64,000 nucleotides of DNA from Paenibacillus zeirhizosphaerae (lineage in GTDB: Bacteria > Bacillota > Bacilli > Paenibacillales > Paenibacillaceae): contig NZ_JAPCKK010000016.1 of the NCBI RefSeq assembly GCF_030705605.1, positions 372,001-436,000 of the forward strand, in the 5' to 3' direction. Below, piece by piece: positions 1-7,589 of the stretch. The position numbers and the translations under genes are program-made. Position 1 is the first letter of the stretch. Each line of letters begins with the position of its first letter. The notes beneath the pieces are model-generated. The model saw only the letters and a program-made list of their open reading frames with translations. It made no database searches and was not told where the DNA came from.

Positions 1-411
1 GATTTTGTAGTCTTCTTCCACCTTATAACCGTCTTTGGCGATGTAATCGTCAAGCGGCTCCGCCATGCCAAGCGCTACACGCTGCGCGTATCCGGCAGCG
101 TCGCTGAACATGAGGATATCCATCGGCTCCCCTGAAGCTGCGGCAAGATCCAGCTTTTTCGACGCCTCTGCCGTATCGCCCTTCTCGCTCAAATTGACGA
201 CCTCCACCGTAATGCCGGGATTTGCTTCCTCATAGGAGGCAATCGTCTTTTTCCAGTTGTAGGCCTCCTCCGTTCCATACGTATACAGACGCAGGTTGAC
301 TCCTTTACCTTCAGAGCCGCCTTCAGGTGCAGCATCTCCGCCGCTGCAGCCGGCAAGCAGCCCAGTCAGCAGAGCACCGGACAAGACGCCCTTCAGCCAT
401 TTTTTATTCAT
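1..411 (-). CDS. Sugar ABC transporter substrate-binding lipoprotein (3' end outside window)
   Basis: This is the extracellular solute-binding component of a carbohydrate ABC importer, expected to be lipid-anchored on the outer face of the membrane. Only the N-terminal ~137 residues lie in the window. The start is followed by a basic, hydrophobic signal peptide with a lipobox (LLAGC, Cys about residue 22) and a Gly/Ser/Glu-rich linker. The mature part then begins with the typical family-1 pattern (LRLYTYG..EEAYNWKKTIASYEEANPGI). A GGGAGG ribosome site sits just before the ATG. It lies downstream of two permease genes on the same strand, which supports the role. The transported sugar cannot be told. 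Confidence 0.85.
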   Translation of the reverse strand, partial: MNKKWLKGVLSGALLTGLLAGCSGGDAAPEGGSEGKGVNLRLYTYGTEEAYNWKKTIASYEEANPGITVEVVNLSEKGDTAEASKKLDLAAASGEPMDILMFSDAAGYAQRVALGMAEPLDDYIAKDGYKVEEDYKI

Positions 412-488
412 CTGCAAGACCCTCCCTTTATGAATATCGCTGGATTCCATCACATTGTAACCGACATGGTCTGGCGGCTCATGAAACA

Positions 489-516
489 ATATTGACTTCT
501 TCCGAATTATTTTGAC
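489..516 (-). promoter_or_regulatory. Two ATTTTGAC-type boxes upstream of the binding-protein gene
   Basis: ATATTGAC (489-496) and ATTTTGAC (509-516) lie 20 bp apart, about two helical turns, between the permease stop and the binding-protein start. The same box occurs three times upstream of the permease pair, suggesting a shared regulator, possibly an AraC-type response regulator. The function is inferred. Confidence 0.35.
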
Positions 517-535
517 TTATATGAATACGCTTACA

Positions 536-1378
536 TTAACCTTTGACGCCACCTAAAGCAATACCGCTGATCACACTCTTTTGCCCGATGATGAACACGA
601 TAAGTAGAGGAAAAATAGCCGATACCGCCGCCGCCATGATCAGGGAATAAAATTCTCCGCTCAGGGAGGTGAATTTTTGCATCGCAAGCTGAATCGTGAA
701 CAGCTCATCGGAACGCAGAAAGATAAGCGGATTCTGATAATCGTTCCAGGTCCAGATGAAGCGCAGTATCGCATAGGTCGCAACGGCAGGTTTGACGAGC
801 GGCAGCGCGATTGACCAGAAAATTCTTCCATGGTGAGCACCGTCAATTTTCGCCGATTCAATGAATTCCTGGTGCACCCCCATAAAAAACTGCCGCAGCA
901 TGAATGTGCCGAGCACGCTGAAGCTGCCCAGCAAAATCAGGCCCAGATGGCTGTCGAACAGGCCGATGTTACGGTACAAAATAAACTGCGGGATCAGCGT
1001 TGCTTGTCCTGGAACCATATAAGTCGCAAGGACAATCATGAACAGCCATTTGCCTGCCGGGAAATTCACCTTGGAAAAACCATAGGCCGCAAGGCTCGAA
1101 ACCAGACAGGATATGCAGGTTGTCAGCACGGCTACTTTGATCGAATTCCAGTAATAGAGATAAAACGGGTAATCCCCGAACCAAACCTCCATGTAATTCT
1201 CCACCGCATTCCATTCTTTCGGAATCCATTGGATCGGATAAGCAAATACGTCCTTCTCGACCTTGAAGGAGGTAATCAGCATCCAGAAAAATGGAAGCAG
1301 AAACAGCAGACTGACCGCAAACACGATAACGGTGATCATAAGTTTGCGCCAGTCCCATTTTACCGCTTGCGCTTTCAT
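536..1378 (-). CDS. Carbohydrate ABC transporter permease (MalG/AraQ type)
   Basis: An integral-membrane permease of a CUT1-type sugar importer. The 280-residue product starts with a short basic tail and one membrane segment (about residues 14-34), followed by further hydrophobic segments. The C-terminal half carries the EAA loop that docks the ATPase (about residues 173-190, ESAKIDGAHHGRIFWSIALP). It ends GIALGGVKG, typical of this family. It is 16 bp downstream of the partner permease on the same strand and upstream of the binding-protein gene. No ATPase is encoded here; many Paenibacillus sugar importers share a remote MsmX-like ATPase, which is an inference for this one. Confidence 0.9.
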   Translation of the reverse strand: MKAQAVKWDWRKLMITVIVFAVSLLFLLPFFWMLITSFKVEKDVFAYPIQWIPKEWNAVENYMEVWFGDYPFYLYYWNSIKVAVLTTCISCLVSSLAAYGFSKVNFPAGKWLFMIVLATYMVPGQATLIPQFILYRNIGLFDSHLGLILLGSFSVLGTFMLRQFFMGVHQEFIESAKIDGAHHGRIFWSIALPLVKPAVATYAILRFIWTWNDYQNPLIFLRSDELFTIQLAMQKFTSLSGEFYSLIMAAAVSAIFPLLIVFIIGQKSVISGIALGGVKG

Positions 1379-1394
1379 GGCTTCTCTCCTTTCG

Positions 1395-2339
1395 CTAGTA
1401 ATTGACCCATTTCTTCTGGGCCGCCCATTGCCCGAACGTGATCAGCAGCACGAACAGCAGCAGGACTACGGAAACCGAGGATGCATAACCTACCTTAAGG
1501 TTGACGAAGGCTTGCTCGTATAAGTACCAGACCATCATGCTCGTGGAGCCGATTGGGCCGCCTTGCGTCATGACAGCGATGATGTCGAATACCTTGAACG
1601 TCGAAATGATGCCCGTAACCAGCAGGAAAAATGAGGTTGGGGACAGCAGCGGAAACGTGATGCGGGAGAACTTCACCCAGACGCCTGCGCCGTCCATCTC
1701 CGCCGCTTCGTACAAGTCCTCCGGAATTGATTGCAGGCCGGCAAGGTAGATAATCATATTGAACCCGATGGACGTCCAGATGGAGATCATCATGATGGAG
1801 ATCAGGGCGAAATTAGGGTCCGCAATCCACTTTGGCGGGTTGGCGATGCCAATCGCCTTCAGAAATTCATTGATCGGGCCATACGACGGCTGAAACAGCA
1901 CCTGCCATACGATGGCCACGGCCACAATGCTGGAGATATAGGGCATGAAGTAAGCGACCTTGAAGTACCCTTTCCAATACACATTTTTGTTGATAAGAAC
2001 GGCCAGCACCATGGAGATCAGCATGTATACGGGAACGGTGAGTAGAAAGACAATATTGTTGCGTACTGATCTGACGAAGGCCTCATCCTTCAGCAGATTC
2101 TCGAAATTGCCAAAGCCGACCCATCGGATGCCATCCCAGCCGGCGACGAAGTTCCAATCCGCAAAGCTCAGCACAATGGTCGCAATAATCGGCAGCAGCA
2201 CGAGAATAGTTACGCCTAGCAGCATCGGCCCGACGAACAGGAGCCCCGCCAATGTCTCTCCGGTCTGGAGGGACCGCCGTTTGTTCCAGGCCAAGGTTTT
2301 GCCTGTCAGAGCGTGGGAAGGTTGATCCATTTCGAACAC
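1395..2339 (-). CDS. Carbohydrate ABC transporter permease (MalF/LplB type)
   Basis: The first permease of the importer, 314 residues. A hydrophilic N-terminus is followed by about six membrane segments (first at residues ~32-55). The EAA loop lies in the C-terminal third (EDLYEAAEMDGAGVWVKFSRITFPLL). It forms a heterodimeric channel with the downstream MalG-type permease. It is the first gene of the visible operon; boxes and a TATAAT element lie within 100 bp upstream. The substrate is unknown. Confidence 0.9.
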   Translation of the reverse strand: MFEMDQPSHALTGKTLAWNKRRSLQTGETLAGLLFVGPMLLGVTILVLLPIIATIVLSFADWNFVAGWDGIRWVGFGNFENLLKDEAFVRSVRNNIVFLLTVPVYMLISMVLAVLINKNVYWKGYFKVAYFMPYISSIVAVAIVWQVLFQPSYGPINEFLKAIGIANPPKWIADPNFALISIMMISIWTSIGFNMIIYLAGLQSIPEDLYEAAEMDGAGVWVKFSRITFPLLSPTSFFLLVTGIISTFKVFDIIAVMTQGGPIGSTSMMVWYLYEQAFVNLKVGYASSVSVVLLLFVLLITFGQWAAQKKWVNY

Positions 2340-2372
2340 CTCGCTTATCGTCGTGAATTTGAAGATGCTCTC

Positions 2373-2435
2373 ATTATAAAAAAACTATCACCTTCACTTT
2401 GACGGTATTTTGATCATCTTCACGCTCATTTTGAC
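2373..2435 (-). promoter_or_regulatory. Promoter region with three phased TTTTGAC-like boxes
   Basis: A minus-strand TATAAT (2373-2378) precedes the permease start. Three direct repeats lie upstream of it: ACTTTGAC (2396-2403), ATTTTGAT (2407-2414) and ATTTTGAC (2428-2435), spaced 11 and 21 bp, i.e. one and two helical turns. No good -35 is visible, which fits activator dependence. The regulator is unknown. Confidence 0.5.
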
Positions 2436-2443
2436 TTTTTCCC

Positions 2444-2485
2444 AAAATAAAGAGGCGCCTGTTCCCATCCGGGAAAGCGCCCCTT
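2444..2485 (-). terminator. Intrinsic terminator after the ABC-F pseudogene
   Basis: A GC-rich imperfect hairpin (AAGGGGCGC pairing with GCGCCTCTT, read on the minus strand) is followed by a T-rich stretch. It starts four bases after the old stop codon of the ABC-F gene. Confidence 0.65.
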
Positions 2486-2488
2486 GTT

Positions 2489-3562
2489 TTAAGCCTTCTG
2501 AATGATCTTATTATCCTCGATTTGATACTTTAGGCGATAAGGAGATGCCCTGCTCACGATTCAATATCATTTTGAAAAGCGTGGTTGTTCCTGTCCCATT
2601 TGCCCCAGTTACAGCAATCTTGGCACCCAACGGGAGCTGGACAGACGCGTTCTCAAAAATGACTCTGTCCCCGTGATTGGAAATGTATTATGGAGCTCCA
2701 AGGCCTGGCTCTGTCGGAACTTGACGGAGCGCATCACTTCGGGAGGTTTCACATCACCAAGCGCTTCGATTCTGCGCTCCAAATTTTTAGCAGCATTATG
2801 CAGCTTCTTTTGCTTGCTGCCCAGCGTTTTCTGATGGCCAAGCCGCCCGCCGCTTTCAGAACTGTTTTTTCTGGAAGTGCCCTTCGCTTTTTGGTCAATA
2901 TTCCGGGCCTGACTCTTTTTTTCGGCGATGGCTTTCTCCAGCCGTTCCCGTTCAGCGGTATACTGCTTATAGTGTGCAGCCTGGCTTTGCCGTTCTTCTT
3001 CCTTCTGCGCCAAGTAATCGGAATATCCGCCCCAATACTCGGTAATTCCCCCTTCTTTCAGCTCCCAGATCTTATCGACGACCTGATCCAGGAAATAACG
3101 GTCATGACTGATGATGAGCAAGGCGCCAGCGTAATATTTAAGCTGATTGATCAAAAATTCAATGCCATCCCGATCCAGGTGAGATGTCGGCTCATCCGCA
3201 AAGATGCCATGTACCTCTCCTGACAAGGCCTGTGCAATTTTAAGCCGTGTTTCTTCACCACCGCCCATCTGCCCTTTTAATTTGTCCACCTTCAGCTTGC
3301 CCATGACAGCATAATCCTTGACTTCTGCCTCTACCGCTTCCTCCAACTGTGGAATATAGGCCAAGCTCCCCTCCCGCGCAATTTTGCCATACGGTAAAGG
3401 AGCTTCCGCCAACAGCAGCTTTAACAATGTGCTCTTGCCTGCTCCGTTCGCTCCCACGAGGCCAATGCGGTCATAATCATAAATTTCCAATTCATCAATG
3501 TCCAGAACTTCACGTCCCATATATTCCACATAAATATCTCTTGCTTTGATCAATACGTTCAT
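2489..3562 (-). pseudogene. Decayed ABC-F ribosome-protection (antibiotic resistance) protein, Vga/VmlR/Msr-like
   Basis: ABC-F proteins of this type displace antibiotics from the ribosome; they have two ATPase domains joined by a linker. The first domain is intact: Walker [10 protein letters not shown] (about residue 34), signature [15 protein letters not shown], Walker [12 protein letters not shown] long charged linker follows. After about residue 320 the frame shifts near 2665 and the main frame stops near 2609. The second domain can be followed in another frame with a damaged Walker A (GANGTGTTT instead of GKS/T). It then jumps directly to a normal-looking C-terminus ([13 protein letters not shown], stop at 2489), so most of the second ATPase domain has been deleted. 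The start is chosen by an AAGGAGGGAACGAT ribosome site. Intact relatives have about 500-550 residues. Confidence 0.85.
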
Positions 3563-3580
3563 ATCGTTCCCTCCTTCTGT

Positions 3581-3598
3581 TCGCAGGATCACCTGCGA
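3581..3598 (-). promoter_or_regulatory. Hairpin between leader peptide and ABC-F ribosome site
   Basis: TCGCAGG-ATCA-CCTGCGA forms a perfect 7-bp stem with a 4-nt loop, immediately upstream of the AAGGAGGG ribosome site. This is the position expected for an element controlling translation or readthrough in response to ribosome stalling on the upstream leader. Confidence 0.5.
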
Positions 3599-3612
3599 TT
3601 CAAGGAGTAGGA

Positions 3613-3651
3613 TTATATAAAGAAGTACCAATGCATATCCATCGTTCGCAT
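3613..3651 (-). CDS. Probable 12-residue leader peptide of the ABC-F gene
   Basis: The reading frame encodes [12 protein letters not shown] and then stops. It has a perfect AGGAGG ribosome site 8 nt before the ATG, and lies about 50 nt upstream of the ABC-F start, with a hairpin in between. Short leaders of this kind control several ABC-F and macrolide/lincosamide resistance genes by drug-induced ribosome stalling. That this one works so is inferred. Its ribosome site overlaps the last codon and stop of the decayed MFS gene. Confidence 0.6.
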   Translation of the reverse strand: MRTMDMHWYFFI

Positions 3652-3663
3652 CGTACAATCCTC

Positions 3664-4137
3664 CTATTTTTTATCCAAGTTTCGGATGGTGAAAGCAATA
3701 CACACAGCACTGCCTATGATACACCACCCTGACAACATGAACCACACATGAATCCCTATTCGGTCTGCAAAAATACCTGAGGCAATAAGTCCCAAAGGCA
3801 TGGAGAAAGAAGTAGTGCTGGCCAACAGACCAAACGTCTGCCCATTTTGTAAAGAAGCTTAACTTCCAATTTTGTTTTATCATGTTCATTCTTCTCTGTA
3901 TTTTTCATTGTCCGGCTGTTTTTTGGCAATAAAAAATACAGATCCAAATCCACAATGGGCATTGGTCTGCATTCATCACGAACGAGGACACGACGATACT
4001 AGGCATGACAAAAAAAGCCAAACCCATCGCAATCTATGTCTTCATACGTAAAAATAAGCACCATAAAAAAGCCCACAAACAGTGGAAAAATCTTCTTTTT
4101 TATTGCCAGCTTATCGAATACGCATAGAGTAAGTCAT
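3664..4137 (-). pseudogene. Remnant of an MFS drug-efflux transporter
   Basis: Pieces of a major-facilitator transporter appear in different frames. Near the start is a hydrophobic segment (KKKIFPLFVGFFMVLIFTY). Near the end is a typical last-helices sequence (GQTFGLLASTTSFSMPLGLIASGIFADRIG in sense, then a hydrophobic run and [12 protein letters not shown] at 3664). Stops and frameshifts separate them, and the total length (~470 bp) is far below the ~1.2 kb of an intact gene, so there are also large internal deletions. An AGGAGG ribosome site 10 nt before the ATG and a promoter further upstream are still recognisable. It lies directly upstream of the ABC-F gene on the same strand, an arrangement suggesting a former resistance operon. 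Confidence 0.7.
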
Positions 4138-4170
4138 AGATTACGTGCCTCCTGATATATATTGAATTTT

Positions 4171-4199
4171 ATAGTAGCATTGATTTCTTTGATCGTCAA
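4171..4199 (-). promoter_or_regulatory. Sigma-A-type promoter of the decayed MFS/ABC-F unit
   Basis: Read on the minus strand: TTGACG (4194-4199), a 17-bp spacer and TACTAT (4171-4176), 34 bp before the old start codon. It could still drive the leader peptide and ABC-F remnant. A short dyad (CCAAGCC...GGCTTGG) lies upstream near 4278-4300 with no T-run. Confidence 0.55.
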
Positions 4200-4311
4200 T
4201 CTGTTTGATGGCCAGCCGAAACGCTCTAGCACCTACGACGTCCATCCAGTACATGACCAACAATAAAGCATCCCATACCAAGCCCTGCGCAGGCTTGGAA
4301 GACTCTAAAAT

Positions 4312-4515
4312 TTAGAAAAAATGAATTATAATAGTTGGAAGGATAAAAATCACACCACAAATAAAAAAGATTAAAGTCCATTTTAGTCTAATTTTTCTAT
4401 CTTTACCCATAGGATCAGCATCTCGTTCATTATAGTAGTTTGCTCGCATCCTATCCCCACTTACACCTACCCCACTCATGATAATTGCGAGAACAATAAA
4501 AACAACACCTATCAT
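4312..4515 (-). CDS. Small two-helix membrane protein, DUF5316-like
   Basis: The product has 67 residues: a hydrophobic segment at residues ~1-19, a polar middle with the pattern SGDRMRANYYNERD, then a second hydrophobic segment (~47-66). The SGDR-RANY pattern between two helices resembles the DUF5316 family of small Bacillales membrane proteins; the function is unknown. The annotated ATG is 25 nt from the AGGAGGG ribosome site (4541-4547). An in-frame ATT at 4533 would be 7 nt from it, so translation may start there and add six residues. Base composition is AT-rich, like the rest of this islet. Confidence 0.6.
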   Translation of the reverse strand: MIGVVFIVLAIIMSGVGVSGDRMRANYYNERDADPMGKDRKIRLKWTLIFFICGVIFILPTIIIHFF

Positions 4516-4850
4516 AAATAAAATATTAGTAATTTTTAAGCCCTCCTAATTATTCAATTTTCAACTGAAAACGTAAGAAAGGAAAAAACATAAAATAATT
4601 TATATATGCAATCGTAACTAATTACACACACATTTGCAACTTTTAGTTGAAGTACAAGCTGAACTGAGAAATTCAAAATATCAAATCAACATAAATTATT
4701 TTCATGAAGTACATATACAAAATTTTGCTTTCAAAAACTTCTTGATACCAATCATTTACTATTCCACGAAGCTCGTGTAAAGTATTATAGAAATAATAGG
4801 TAATAATTTCAAAATATCAGTTTCTTTCTACTTTTTTATGTAATTATTCA

Positions 4851-4878
4851 TTGACATCCCAAATCACTGGTATATAAT
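4851..4878 (+). promoter_or_regulatory. Strong promoter of the orphan secreted-protein gene
   Basis: A consensus TTGACA (4851-4856), a 16-bp spacer and a consensus TATAAT (4873-4878) lie 48 bp before the start codon. The stretch 4550-4850 upstream is very AT-rich and shows no other gene or clear structure. Confidence 0.8.
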
Positions 4879-4926
4879 AGAAATAGAAATAACAAAAAAA
4901 TCATTATAAGGGAAGTTTTGGTTAAG

Positions 4927-5727
4927 ATGATTGAATTCAAAAAGGTTATCACTCTATCTACTACTGCCTCTATTGCACTAACTTTATTCAGTTTACCTGC
5001 ATATGCGGACAATATTTCCGCTGTCCAAGAAACTCAGATTAGTTCTCCTGCACAAAATGATGTTTCAAATATTTTCGACAAGCAAAATTTAGTGGTAACC
5101 TACGAAGCACAAGAGATTACTGATTTGAAAGAATTGGAAAAAAGAGCCGAAGAAGGAATCAGCGACCTAAGTACGGATGAAATCTCTTCTGCACCAAATA
5201 TCCAACTAGATTTGGGGAGTTCTGATGAAAATACAAAGGTCATTAGAACAGCGCAAATTCTACAAACTGCTCAAAATGAAGATGGAATTATACTTAACAA
5301 AGTTGCAATAACTTCATTTAGTTATGATGAATCAAAATACTCCTCAGGAAACGACTCAACTCTGGGAAATAAAGCCTACTCCACAATTTATATTGATGAT
5401 TGGTTCGATCCAAGAGGGGTTAAATACTGGGACCTTCAACATGTTTCAGGTGGATGGGCATTGGATTCTGGTGTATCCATATCAAGCGGGACTATAACAG
5501 CAGGACAATCTGGGGCTACTTATGGACGTGTTGGGTTTAGTCAAAATAAAACTTGGAACGTTTCTGGAACTACTTTTAGTTATGATGTTCCCCCATCATG
5601 GGAACCTGTAACTTCTAATGGTGGTTCGGGAATCCTCAGTACTGTAGTTGGCGTATCAACAAAAGTCAATTATAAAAAAGGGACAACTACATGGAGTCAT
5701 AGCTTAACCAATAATTTCACTTCATAA
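4927..5727 (+). CDS. Secreted protein of unknown function
   Basis: The 266-residue product begins with a classical signal peptide: basic start (MIEFKKV), hydrophobic core and an AYA-D cleavage site near residue 28. Residues ~30-110 are acidic and Gln/Ser/Asn-rich. The C-terminal half is rich in Gly, Ser, Thr, Tyr and Trp (SGGWALDSGVSISSGTITAG; SFSYDVPPSWEPV), suggesting a beta-rich extracellular domain. I recognise no family. No cysteines, LPXTG or SLH repeat are seen. The ATG at 4927 lies 12 nt from a GGGAAG ribosome site; an in-frame TTG at 4918 is possible but closer than usual. The gene is clearly more AT-rich than the housekeeping genes around it, which suggests transfer. An IS element is inserted 29 bp after its stop. 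Confidence 0.75.
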   Translation: MIEFKKVITLSTTASIALTLFSLPAYADNISAVQETQISSPAQNDVSNIFDKQNLVVTYEAQEITDLKELEKRAEEGISDLSTDEISSAPNIQLDLGSSDENTKVIRTAQILQTAQNEDGIILNKVAITSFSYDESKYSSGNDSTLGNKAYSTIYIDDWFDPRGVKYWDLQHVSGGWALDSGVSISSGTITAGQSGATYGRVGFSQNKTWNVSGTTFSYDVPPSWEPVTSNGGSGILSTVVGVSTKVNYKKGTTTWSHSLTNNFTS

Positions 5728-5826
5728 CAAGTAGATGTAATTGAAAAATTCAACTAAGAGACTGGCCCTATTTGAACAATTTGAACTGCACCCCGTCAAG
5801 TAGACAGTACAAAAAATAAAAGATAG

Positions 5827-6741
5827 TTAAGCGGCCTTGGTCCTGAATTCATTGGGGCTGAGGCCGTTTAGTTTTGCCTGTAACCGTTCGTAATTGTAAA
5901 AATGTATGTAATCATCTATGTCTTTTTGGAGCTCTTCAAAGGTCTGGTAGGTATGCAAGTAGTACTTCTCACATTTGAGTGTTCCCCAAAAGGATTCCAT
6001 GGGTCCGTTATCAATACAACGGCCCACCCGGGACATACTTTGTGTGAGTTTCGCTTCGTCCAACATCTCCTTAAAGCGTAAAGAGGTGTACTGGAAACCA
6101 CGGTCGCTATGAAGCAAGGGACGGCTCTCTGGGGCGGCCTTCAAAGCCAACTCCAGCGTCTTAAAGACCAGCGCATTATTATTAGAATGCCCTAAGACGT
6201 AAGCAACAATAGACTTGTCATGCAGATCCTTAATTGCGCTTAAATAGGCCTTCTTTCCGTTGCCGTACTTGAATTCCGTTACATCGGTTACCCATTTTTG
6301 GTTTGACATTTCCGCCTCAAATTCACGATTCAGTACGTTCTCTGCAACCTGCTGAGGCGTAGAGCCTACGTACTTCTTCCTCTTTCTTCGGGTGACAGAC
6401 CGGATGCCCTGGAGCTTCATCAGACGGTATACTCGTTTCGCGTTAATGATGCTGTCCATTTGCCTGCGCAAATGCAGCGTCAACTGGCGATATCCAAAGG
6501 TTCGCTCCACCTTTTCATATAGGAGGAGCATGGCCTGTGTAAGTTTCGCATTGTCCGTTTCCCGGGAACTGGGTTTTCGATTCAACCATTTGTAGTAACT
6601 GGACCGCGGAATTCCTGCGATATCACACAAAAGCTGAATGGAGCAAGACTCCTCTTGCCGAACGGCCCGAATAGCCAGGTAGATGCTCTCCTGACGAATA
6701 CAACTTAACGTCCCCTCCTTTCGAGTTCCTCTAACTTTTTT
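5827..6741 (-). CDS. IS3-family transposase OrfB (rve integrase domain), made as OrfAB fusion
   Basis: The catalytic half of the transposase. It opens with an HTH_21-like region (AIRAVRQEESCSIQLLCDIAGIPRSSYYKWLNR), followed by the integrase core. The DDE triad is visible: Asp in WVTDVTEF, Asp in LLHSDRGFQYTS and Glu in NGPMESFWGTLK. The C-terminus is the usual YNYERLQAKLNGLSPNEFR. The frame has no good ATG of its own near the front; it is entered from orfA by a -1 shift at A AAA AAG. A purine-rich AGGAGGGG inside the overlap could also allow separate OrfB synthesis. No disabling mutation was noticed. Confidence 0.9.
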   Translation of the reverse strand, partial: KKVRGTRKEGTLSCIRQESIYLAIRAVRQEESCSIQLLCDIAGIPRSSYYKWLNRKPSSRETDNAKLTQAMLLLYEKVERTFGYRQLTLHLRRQMDSIINAKRVYRLMKLQGIRSVTRRKRKKYVGSTPQQVAENVLNREFEAEMSNQKWVTDVTEFKYGNGKKAYLSAIKDLHDKSIVAYVLGHSNNNALVFKTLELALKAAPESRPLLHSDRGFQYTSLRFKEMLDEAKLTQSMSRVGRCIDNGPMESFWGTLKCEKYYLHTYQTFEELQKDIDDYIHFYNYERLQAKLNGLSPNEFRTKAA

Positions 6742-7388
6742 AGAAAAGCATTCTCCGCACGCAGCCGCGTATTCTCATACGCTAGTTTTTGCATAGCGAG
6801 CCTGTGGCGATCTGCCTCCGTGAGTTCTTCCGTTGCTTTGGTGCGTCCTCTACCGTCCCGTAATGCCTCCTCGCCGCCTGCTTCGTATTTCTTTACCCAG
6901 CTATATATTTGTTGGTAAGAAACGTGAAAACGGCTTGCTGCCTGGGTATAGTCTTGTCCATTTGCCAGACAATACAGCACGATATCGATCCGTTCCTGCC
7001 AAGTGGTTACGCGTCCTTTGGTCATAGCTCTAGTTCCTCCTGAATGAGCAGCGGTTAAGCTGATGCTAAGACCATTATACTTCTTAATCCAGTTGGCGAG
7101 TTGGGTTCGACTTGCAATGCTATACTTGTCGATGATTTGATATTGCGATAATCCTCCCTCCAGATAATCCTGGACTGCTTGGCGTTTGAGATCTACCGAA
7201 TACTTTTGATAGCGGGAACGGACTTCCAAGCCCTCGTAACCGTACAACTGATAACGACTCCGCCACTTGACTACAGATGTTTTGGATAATCCGTACTTTC
7301 GAGCCACAGCTTTTAAACCAAGTTCGCCACATTCAATTTCTTGGAGAATATTCAATTTTTCAAGTGCCGTAAACCTCTTTTGTTCCAT
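6705..7388 (-). CDS. IS3-family transposase OrfA (two helix-turn-helix domains)
   Basis: A DNA-binding protein of 227 residues that recognises the IS ends. It has two successive HTH units: residues ~5-50 (KAVARKYGLSKTSVVKWRSRY) and ~130-180 (TQAASRFHVSYQQIYSWVKKY). A leucine-zipper-like C-terminus follows (LAYENTRLRAENAFLKKLEEL). This long two-HTH OrfA is typical of the IS150 subgroup. The start was chosen by GGGGAG 7 nt upstream. The frame ends just after the frameshift site, overlapping orfB. Confidence 0.9.
   Translation of the reverse strand: MEQKRFTALEKLNILQEIECGELGLKAVARKYGLSKTSVVKWRSRYQLYGYEGLEVRSRYQKYSVDLKRQAVQDYLEGGLSQYQIIDKYSIASRTQLANWIKKYNGLSISLTAAHSGGTRAMTKGRVTTWQERIDIVLYCLANGQDYTQAASRFHVSYQQIYSWVKKYEAGGEEALRDGRGRTKATEELTEADRHRLAMQKLAYENTRLRAENAFLKKLEELERRGR
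6735..6741 (-). other. Programmed -1 frameshift site
   Basis: Read on the minus strand: A AAA AAG in the orfA frame, the standard IS3-family slippery heptamer. Slipping back one base continues straight into the orfB frame. An AGGAGGGG sequence follows 16 nt downstream. Confidence 0.8.
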
Positions 7389-7496
7389 AAAAATACTCCC
7401 CATACAGTAACAGGCTTTTGTTTTTTCACCTGTCTACTATATGGGGAGCATATCAATTAGGGCCAGTCTCTTTATTTTGGTTTTATCCATGCTGAA

Positions 7497-7532
7497 AGGC
7501 GACCGACAATCCCTGTCAGCCGCCTGGTTTTT
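7497..7532 (+). terminator. Intrinsic terminator, now separated from its gene by the IS
   Basis: AGGCGACCGACA and TGTCAGCCGCCT form an imperfect stem followed by GGTTTTTATT on the plus strand. The nearest plus-strand gene (secreted protein) ends 1.77 kb upstream with the IS between. It may also serve the minus-strand SDR that ends at 7590. Confidence 0.6.
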
Positions 7533-7589
7533 ATTAATAATTAACGTGATGCAACGTTACTTTTGAATCGCATGATTTTTTTCATATGA

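Larger units (their letters stand above)
5757..7471 (-). mobile_element. IS3-family (IS150-group-like) insertion sequence, apparently complete
   Basis: The ends carry matching terminal inverted repeats, AGAGACTGGCCCTA followed by TTGA-like sequence (left end 5757, right end 7471). The element of ~1.7 kb carries overlapping orfA and orfB with a slippery heptamer between them. I see no unambiguous target-site duplication in the flanks. Both reading frames and the DDE residues look intact, so it may be active. Confidence 0.85.
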
